Positions 56,861 to 64,000 of a stretch of 64,000 nucleotides of DNA are shown here, one piece after another. The stretch lies in NCBI GenBank assembly GCA_030765055.1, contig CM060958.1, positions 84,499,494 through 84,563,493 of the forward strand, written 5' to 3'. The DNA comes from Mantis religiosa (lineage: Eukaryota > Arthropoda > Insecta > Mantodea > Mantidae). Every line of letters begins with the position of its first letter. Within the stretch, counting starts at the first letter, position 1. Made by a program: the position numbers and the translations under genes. The notes beneath the pieces were generated by a model that saw only the letters and a program-made list of their open reading frames with translations, was not told the origin of the DNA and made no database searches.

Positions 56861-59800
56861 TTTTCGTTGTTTATTTGTGATGTACACCCCCCCCCCCCCA
56901 AACACACACTCACACCCATGCAGACACATTTTTTAGAATGTTTTATTTTATTCCGGTTATCTCGAAACATTTTTGGTAAAATTTTGGCATTAAAGTTTTG
57001 GTTGAAATACAGCACTGCCCTACTTACTGTATATAATAGAGAATATAAAAAATGTGATTAATTGCAATCATGTAATTTCTCTAAATATCGTCTATTAACT
57101 TATTCGTAAAATATTTATTTTCTCAAATGTTTCTTTTAACCATTAAAAACCTTTGCCAAAATAGTTTCAGCCACATTTTATTTTAGCTACACAGAAGCAC
57201 GTAAAACGTAAGTACGACTGTCAAATGTTCGAAAGAAGCTCGTTTTATGCAAGTTAGATTTGACAAGATTTTAAACACGCTTTAGAATGGAATATGAAAA
57301 ATAAAACAATAGACATCAATTAAGAAGCGTATAATTTCAAATACACAAACTCAAAGAATAACAGAAAAATATCACGCAAACGTCCAAAGTTGTTCGTTGC
57401 ATATTTAAAATTCTCTCCAATTTCGTATAAATTTTTGTTTATCTCCTGTAGTTTCATAATTACATAAATTTAACTGAGAATTAAAGGTATTCGCAACTGT
57501 TCACAGAAACTTCAAAAACTATATTTTATTCCCTAGATCCTAATTCACATTAATAATTTAAAAGAACTGTTTCCAATGTTTGCAATGCGGGTTTTACACT
57601 ATTTCAATATAAATCTCATTTTAATTCGAAGCAAAATATCTGGAAATGCAATTGTGTTAAAGCAGGGGCAGAACAGCTAATCAAATCATTCAGCAATCTG
57701 ACCAAGTTCCGCTGTTAAACCCTAAACTTTTTACACACCATAAATGATTAGTTGCCACTTAGCGGAATTAATGTGAAAATAAAAACGTGATCTTCCTGCA
57801 TACATTGAAACAGAAAATGGAGCCCAATAATTGATGGTTATACTCATAAATGTTCATTTTTCTACCTTCTCTACTACGTATTTACAGAAAGTCAAAAAAT
57901 TATTGTATTCCACCCAAAAATTTGATACCGTATTTTCATAGCAACTCCATTTTTATGATCCTATCCTTTGAACCTCGTATTTGAGTTTTAACATATTCCA
58001 AGGACACCAAATTTTTTAACAAAAGCTGTCTAACCCTCACTATATTTTTTGGTTATGATTAAAATACCACGTATTTATGAAATATTCATAAAAATTAAAT
58101 CTTGAATTTTCTAGAAATAGCTAGTCAAGCTAGTCAGGGGGGGATTATGTATAATTTTGTTTATCTGGTAAATTATAAGGGAGGCAACCTTACCGTTTTA
58201 AAAATGTAAATCTCTTAAAAATTATTTGTCTCAAATATTTATTCTGAGGCATCAAACATTTCCGAAAAATCCGTTGTTACTGATTTGAATGTTTATCTTT
58301 TATATTTACATATTATTTCTGATCTTTCCCAGAAAGGCTCTAACAGTTATGATTGTGATATAATATGTTTAAGCCATTTTCATTATAAAAGTTTATCTTG
58401 AACGTTACTGAAATAACTTAAGCAGTACTCTCGAATTTGAATTACTTTCGTAGACAAAATCTTATTATACAAAACATGTACAATCTTGCTGAAATACACA
58501 ATTTGTGTAAAAGAATATTTGTATGGCGTTAACTATTTCTGATAATTTTTATTATAGGTTGGAATTTTCAGATACGTTATGCTTTTCTTAACTGGAGATT
58601 GCTATTTTCTTATTTCTTTTTCGTGTTCATTCAAAGTGAACGGAATTTCAAAACCACCACAAAGCGCCCTGAATTTTACTATCCCTTTAGCTTCATAAAT
58701 TCTCATTAAACCTACTATAAAATTTGTAAATGAGTAATGAAGATTTATTTGCATTAACAAGAATTAGATATAAAAGTAAACTTTCATAATTTAAGTATTG
58801 AAAGTCGTGCAAATGCAACAGATTTTTCTGCATTTTACCATCTTGTATGGTTACAGTATGCCGATAATATATTTTGACGAAGGTCTTTTTAGCAATTTTT
58901 GAGTAAATTAAATATTATAAAATAATTACCCATGAAATTGATAATTGTGCTGGGAGGATTCTCTTGAAAACATTGGTTGGATCCTTATAAGATACTGAAT
59001 ATAAATACCAAATTGATATTTCTCCAATGTGTATCCGCCCTGTGTAAGATTGGTTCCCATACTGCAGTCATTACCATCGTCTTCTGCGCAGTAGGAACAC
59101 AGGGAGGGCTTGGTCTTTGGAAATGTTTACTGCCGACAGTGATTCATGTAACATGCCCGCTGACCGAGTTAATAGTCAGGTAATTAGGGAAGAGTTGTCA
59201 GTACACATTGTTTCGTCAGGGACTTCCCTAGCATCTGTTATAGAACTGAAAACTCTTCACAATAGGCATATAGTTTGTTTCTCATCCACATATCTGAAAT
59301 AATGCAGCTCATAACAAATCTGTTATTGCACTCAAAAATGTCACAACGAAATGTTTATCTCAATTAAATGAAGTAAACAAAAATAATAAGAAGAATTTAT
59401 AATTAACTGCTTATAGACTTCGAGAATATTATAAGAATGTAACACCACACTTTTTTTTCTTTATTTACTTACATATGTTGTATAACGCAGTGTGTTTGCT
59501 TTAACTATCGCCAACATCTCAAGAAATAGTTCACCTGTGAGTAGCTCCGACACAAATAGCAGTTTATCTTGAACATTTTCGTGTTTTGTCTGTAGCATTT
59601 AAGTTTATGGTGTACACTTGAATATTGTGTGCATGTACCACACATTTTATTACATCATAATCGTCACAGCATGATGCTTTTTTCCACTTTCCAATGCTCA
59701 GGAGTCCCATCGAGAAACGAAAGATTTCTTACTAACATGAATTAACACTTGCAGCTGTTCAACTCGCCACATGCTTCTTCCCTTTTGTGTTCTCAAAACA

Positions 59801-60115
59801 AAAGCATGTCTAAATACGCACTAGGTGTTATTGGTATGTACATGCAAATATATAAATATTCCAGTATTACATAATCTGGGCAGTGAATAGATTTTTTTTT
59901 TAAAAAAAAAGTGATGGTACACCCAGTTAGAGCAAAAGTAGTATTGGAAATAATAGTCTGGAGTAAGTTGGAAACTTTAATTATTTCGTTAAGTTTCGAT
60001 GTCGAGAGAATTAGAAAATAAGGTAAATACGTTTAACACATTATGTGGGACTATAAGAAGAACCTTACAAAACAAAGCAAGGAAAGAAAGAAAACTGAAG
60101 TTTTTAATACCATGA
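56861..60115. other. long stretch without recognised gene or element
   Basis: About 3.2 kb of AT-rich sequence, including a short C-run with CA-rich flank near 56887. No motif-bearing frame. Confidence 0.4.
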
Positions 60116-60292
60116 GATGAAGATGGAGCACCGGTGGAATGAGATGGCGGGGGAAACCGGAGATCCCGGAAAAAACCACCCCAGCGCCGTGTTGTCCATC
60201 ACAAATCTCACTTTGCGGTCGCCTGGGATCGAACCCCGGCCGCCTTGGTGAGAGCCAAGCGGTCTAATCACTGAGCCACGGCGCGGCCTGGC
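60116..60292 (-). mobile_element. SINE-B copy, 3'-truncated, minus strand
   Basis: On the minus strand: GGCCGCGCCGTGGCTCAGTG, box B GGGTTCGATCCCAG, body to GGTGCTCCATCTTCATCTCA, where similarity stops; the last about 60 bp of the family are missing. Confidence 0.85.
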
Positions 60293-61016
60293 GGTTCCTG
60301 TGCTCTAGTAAAGCAGTAAATCGTGGATAATGAAAGAAAAGGAGAAACAGAACATTCGGACAGTAGAAATGATATTTTAAGAAGAATTAAAGGATTTACT
60401 AGACTGGTAAAGTGCAGCTCAGTCAAGTAAAATCCTCTATTTCTCAATTAAGTGCATACATTTGAAAGAAATCAGACCGATGTATATCTAGCTGTGGAAA
60501 ATATCTATGGCAAATTTCATTCATTATCCTAGTTTTTATAATTTCTGTTTAAAAATTTATTTAATAAGTTAACAAGAAACTTAAATATATAGAATATAAT
60601 GCTGCCCCAAAATTAGAGTAACTATGAATAGTACAGCACTAAAGGTTTTTACACTTGAGCCTCATATGTCTGTTATGATATTGAGCTATAATTATATAAG
60701 TATCTCTAATAGTTTTGATAGAATAATGTTTTAAATATGAAGAAAAAATGAAAATGTAGCATTTACACATTTTTTAGAAAGATTTGAATAGTGAGTTATT
60801 TCATCGTAATTCTAGGTCAATGTATACAATTCTATATCAAAAAGTGAACAAAAGTTCAAACCTCTAGCCCTAATAGTTACTAAGAAAAATGGTCATAGAT
60901 ATGAAAAAAATTCTGAGTTAAGGCTCTTGAAACATGTGAATGTTACCATTTAAATGGAATTTACCCATATCTTTAAAGCTCATTTAAATGAACAAGCATT
61001 ATGTATAAAACTATAA

Positions 61017-61020
<4 letters not shown>

Positions 61021-61090
<70 letters not shown>
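61021..61090. repeat. (AT)n microsatellite, 35 repeats
   Basis: Uninterrupted AT dinucleotide run. Confidence 0.97.
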
Positions 61091-61092
<2 letters not shown>

Positions 61093-61224
61093 TTGTACAG
61101 AAAGTATCAGAATTTAACTGAAATGAAAAGGAAAAATTAATTTTTTGACCATTTCACAGTTCCTTCTTCCCATAGTAATAAATGAAACAATTGAACTGAT
61201 AAATTAAACGACAAAATGGAAGGG

Positions 61225-61420
61225 AACAAAGGCAAATAGAAAGAGCACTGAACCACATGAGTGAAGAAAGGGTACCTGTTTTAATTAATAGATACAAACC
61301 AGTAGGGAAAAGAGGCATCGGACGTCCTAGAAAAAGATGGGAATAGAAAGAATGGGAAGAGAGAACAGGTGTAATGACTAATCCCTGAAGTGCAGAAGAA
61401 ATATTTTATATAGTAAAGTC
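61225..61420 (+). pseudogene. LINE ORF2 extreme C-terminal fragment
   Basis: The translation REQRQIERALNHMSEERVPV then YKPVGKRGIGRPRKRWE fits the RxPKxxLxYKPxGxRxxGRPRKRW block that follows reverse transcriptase in many insect LINEs. Stops interrupt it shortly after. Confidence 0.68.
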
Positions 61421-62340
61421 TATTCCAATCAATGATCTGACAAAAACAAACTAATTTCTGTAGGAAACAGTTTTACAAAGAATAAAAAGTGTGGTATACG
61501 ACGTTCACGTTAATTTCTATACCAATTCTTCCACAAAATATTCTGATACAGTGAAGCCCAAACTTATTCTAAAGGGGACAGGGGATAATTACCTCCATCT
61601 ACTGTTCGCCGAGCCATGACGCACTCATGGGGCCAAAAGCAAACCTCTCTAATGCTTGGTTACCTAACTGAGTAAGGGGAATAGTTTCATGCACAAAACG
61701 AAGGGGATGGGATAAAGTGATTAGGCGACGTCATTAGCCGAAAAGAGAAGACATTGGACAAGCGCTTTTATTACAGAACCTTATTTTTCTCTGTGCTTTA
61801 TGTTAATCGATATTTCGTTGTAATACAGAACACTGAAGCGAAAGTAAAGCTTTGCTATAAGCTGGCTTTGAAATTAAATTCTTTCCATGATCACGAGATT
61901 GAAATTAATAATGATTTAACACTTAAGTATTTGAGGATTAAAACCGAAATATCTCGGAAATGGTGAATTATAATCAATTGTATTCGACATGAACTGCATA
62001 ATTTAATGAATTTACCGTTTTCGTGATGCAAGCTATTTCTTCATCTCTTGTATACAAACTTGAACAAAATAAATTCAGAATGACGAGGGCACGAAATCTT
62101 TTGGCAAAAAGTTAAATATTAGAGGAATTTCTGAGAAGATAAAAAACAACAGAAAAAACAAAAATCTGTAAAATTGGTATATTTAGATTGGCCAGATTTT
62201 CTGTTTCTTCTTCAAATATTGATACGGTTTTCTTTAGTAGTAATTAATTGATTTCGTAAAATTCTAGCATCATAAATGATGAGATGACGCTTAAAATATT
62301 TTGTATTTATTTATAACCCTAAAACTGAAAAGGTTAAATA

Positions 62341-63022
62341 TAGCGCGATCCATATAAACCTGAACCATATCAATAGGCCATACATTTTGAACCAATACTA
62401 TGAAACACGTGTAACTTTTGGAGAATATAATACACAATTGAGAGATTACATTACATTACATTATCTCAGAGAAAATGTTGGAAATGTCCTCCACCAGCAT
62501 CTATACATGTTTGTACTCGTCTCACCATATTCTCTGAAGTTTTGCGGAGATGATATCGAATTGAGAGAAGGTTATTTCCAGCAAGAGGGAGCAACTTGCC
62601 ATTCAGCTAATGACACCATGGAACTTGTAGCCAGTTTCTTTAATAATCGAATAATCTCAAAAGGTCTGTGGCCCCCCAGATTCCCTGACCTAACCTCACC
62701 GGATTTTTTTCTTGTGGAGGTATCTAAAAATAGTGTACAAGAATAGGCCACGGACAATTGATGTACTCAAGGAATCCATTCGAACCGAAATAAGTAACAT
62801 TGGCGAGAATACTCTCCGCAAAACTTCAGAGAATATGGTGAGACGAGTGCAAAAGTGTATAGATGCTGGTGGAGGACGCTTCCAACATTTTCTTTGATAT
62901 GTAAATAGTGTACTGTAATCTCTTAATTGTGTATTATATTCTCTCAAAGTTGCACGTGTGTCCTATTATTGTTTCAAAAGTTTTAAATGACCTATTTAAA
63001 TGGTTTAGGTTTATATGAATAC
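62341..63022 (+). mobile_element. Tc1/mariner-superfamily element, copy 2, with long inverted arms
   Basis: The left end TAGCGCGATCCATATAAACC matches copy 1 (19928). About 200 bp at the left (62345-62550) are an inverted copy of the right part (62815-63005), including the transposase 3' region: ACCAGCATCTATACA on the left against TGTATAGATGCTGGT on the right. The far right end is degraded (ATATGAATACTCA instead of ATATGGATCGCACT). Confidence 0.8.
62553..62900 (+). pseudogene. Tc1/mariner-type transposase C-terminal remnant, copy 2
   Basis: GYFQQEGATCHSANDTMELV and ASFFNNRIISKGLWPPRFPD, then LTSPDFFLVEVSKN and, after a shift, RPRTIDVLKESIRTEISNIG, ENTLRKTSENMVRRVQKCID and AGGGRFQHFL. The second catalytic Asp of copy 1 (QQDGA) is Glu here (QQEGA). 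Thirty-eight residues lie between it and the Asp of SPDF. The N-terminal half of the protein is missing, its place taken by the inverted arm. Confidence 0.75.
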
Positions 63023-63025
63023 TCA

Positions 63026-64000
63026 TAGCAGAAATGGTCTCGTCAGTTAAATTGTCCTCTGTACCAAATATTAATCACATTGTATTTATAATGCTAGGGA
63101 TGCCATGCTTTTGCGTTCATGCCAACGGTAAACTCATTATCATTACATGTCCGTTGTTTATTTAGTATTTATTCTTACCATAATGCCAAAGATTAAACGT
63201 GTTAGTGTTAAACGTAAATACATTTATGACGTTGAAAACAGCAACTACCAGCGCTGCGTTCACTATTGTTATGTAACAAAACTGTAGTCTTAAGTAGACC
63301 TGTATTGCTTTCTTAACTGTAAATTATCTTAGGATCTCCACAGTGGTAGGGGTTTGTTATGTTAACGGGTTAACCGTTTAACTTGGTCGTTCGCCCTATC
63401 CTGTTGTAGTAACAAATAGAAAGTACAATGAAATCGTTTTCGAATTTAAAAATCTGACTTCATATGTAGCAATTAAAATGTTTCTGGTCAATTTAGAATT
63501 TTTGGAAATAAGTTCTGAGTTTAACGTTTAATGCAGAAATATGAAGCAAAAAATTTGTTTTAAAATAGGCAGGAGGAAGGAAGAAATTATGACTCCAGAA
63601 GATATTCATCTTAACTTCAAAGCAATTCTAACAGCTGAATTATCGAGACAAAAGTTCTCCCTTATAATATGCAGAAAGAACAATCAATTCAGTACTCTCC
63701 GATTTCAAAAACTTCTAGTTTAATTTGTTTTATACTTCTTGAAAATTGCACTGTTTTTCAACTAAATAAGTATTATTTACAAAATATTTCTGTATACGTT
63801 TAATAGACAATAACAGGATAACAATAAAGTGCAGATGTTAACAAAGAGACAAAACATATAACTTAGAAACATGACAAATAATCAAAAACGTAATTACGTA
63901 ATTTTATTATAACATACATCGGAAGATAACATTATTTCGCGATACTATCATTACTATGTAGCTGTTTTATTCCACAGGTTTATGTTGGCCTGGATGGCTA
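63026..64000. other. no gene recognised; possible SINE head at the edge
   Basis: AT-rich. The last bases (TTGGCCTGGATGGCTA) resemble the start of a tRNA-headed SINE cut by the window edge. Confidence 0.3.

Overview
This window reads as intergenic or intronic DNA from a large, AT-rich, repeat-laden animal genome. The mobile-element mix points to an arthropod: Tc1/mariner, pogo, hAT and PIF/Harbinger DNA transposons, LINEs with an RNase H domain, and many short tRNA-headed retroelements. An insect, perhaps polyneopteran, is a guess; no gene here fixes the taxon. I see no intact host gene, rRNA or functional tRNA. The only candidate host coding sequence is an unrecognised possible 3'-terminal exon on the minus strand (39395-39802). 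Coding pieces elsewhere are decayed transposon proteins.

I use local labels for short retroelements with tRNA-like promoters: SINE-A (16632, 38041, 49312), SINE-B (13117, 29983, 51361, 60116), SINE-C (5476, 29694, 33679, 48511), SINE-D (27918, 29560/30438, 33965, 43920), SINE-E (9297, 24373, 31025, 45373, 53424) and SINE-F (24934, 31829, 35526, 42457, 53252).

Layout. 0.6-1.9 kb: decayed mariner. 3.6-4.9 kb: a CGGBP1-like hAT-derived coding remnant split by a non-autonomous hAT with an 8-bp target duplication. 5.5-6.0 kb: SINE-C. 7.3-9.0 kb: (CT)n, then two LINE fragments. 9.3-11.1 kb: SINE-E and LINE debris. 11.3-13.9 kb: an internally deleted PIF/Harbinger element carrying remnants of both of its genes and holding a pogo-like element, a SINE-B and a hairpin-tailed retroelement. 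14.1-15.0 kb: a second, deleted mariner. 16.6-20.6 kb: SINE-A, a CGGBP1-like remnant and a Tc1/mariner-related element. 24.4-26.1 kb: SINE-E and a four-unit inverted SINE-F array. 27-30.6 kb: a compound microsatellite, SINE-D, and a D<-C<-B nested insertion. 31-36.4 kb: more E, F, C and D copies, including a tandem SINE-F trimer. 37.5-49.6 kb: simple repeats, SINE-A copies, a LINE remnant, a palindromic SINE-F and a SINE-D with a (TAA)n-type tail. 51.3-56.5 kb: SINE-B, a foldback element, SINE-F split by SINE-E, and a LINE remnant next to a 370-bp TTA array. 60-63 kb: SINE-B, (AT)n, a LINE fragment and an inverted-duplication Tc1/mariner derivative.

The most unusual signal is SINE-F. Head-to-head and head-to-tail multimers of a roughly 310-328 bp tRNA-like unit are each bounded by one 11-14 bp target duplication. 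This suggests that multimers or inverted dimers were inserted as single events. Calls were made by eye from sequence and translation; no database search was possible.
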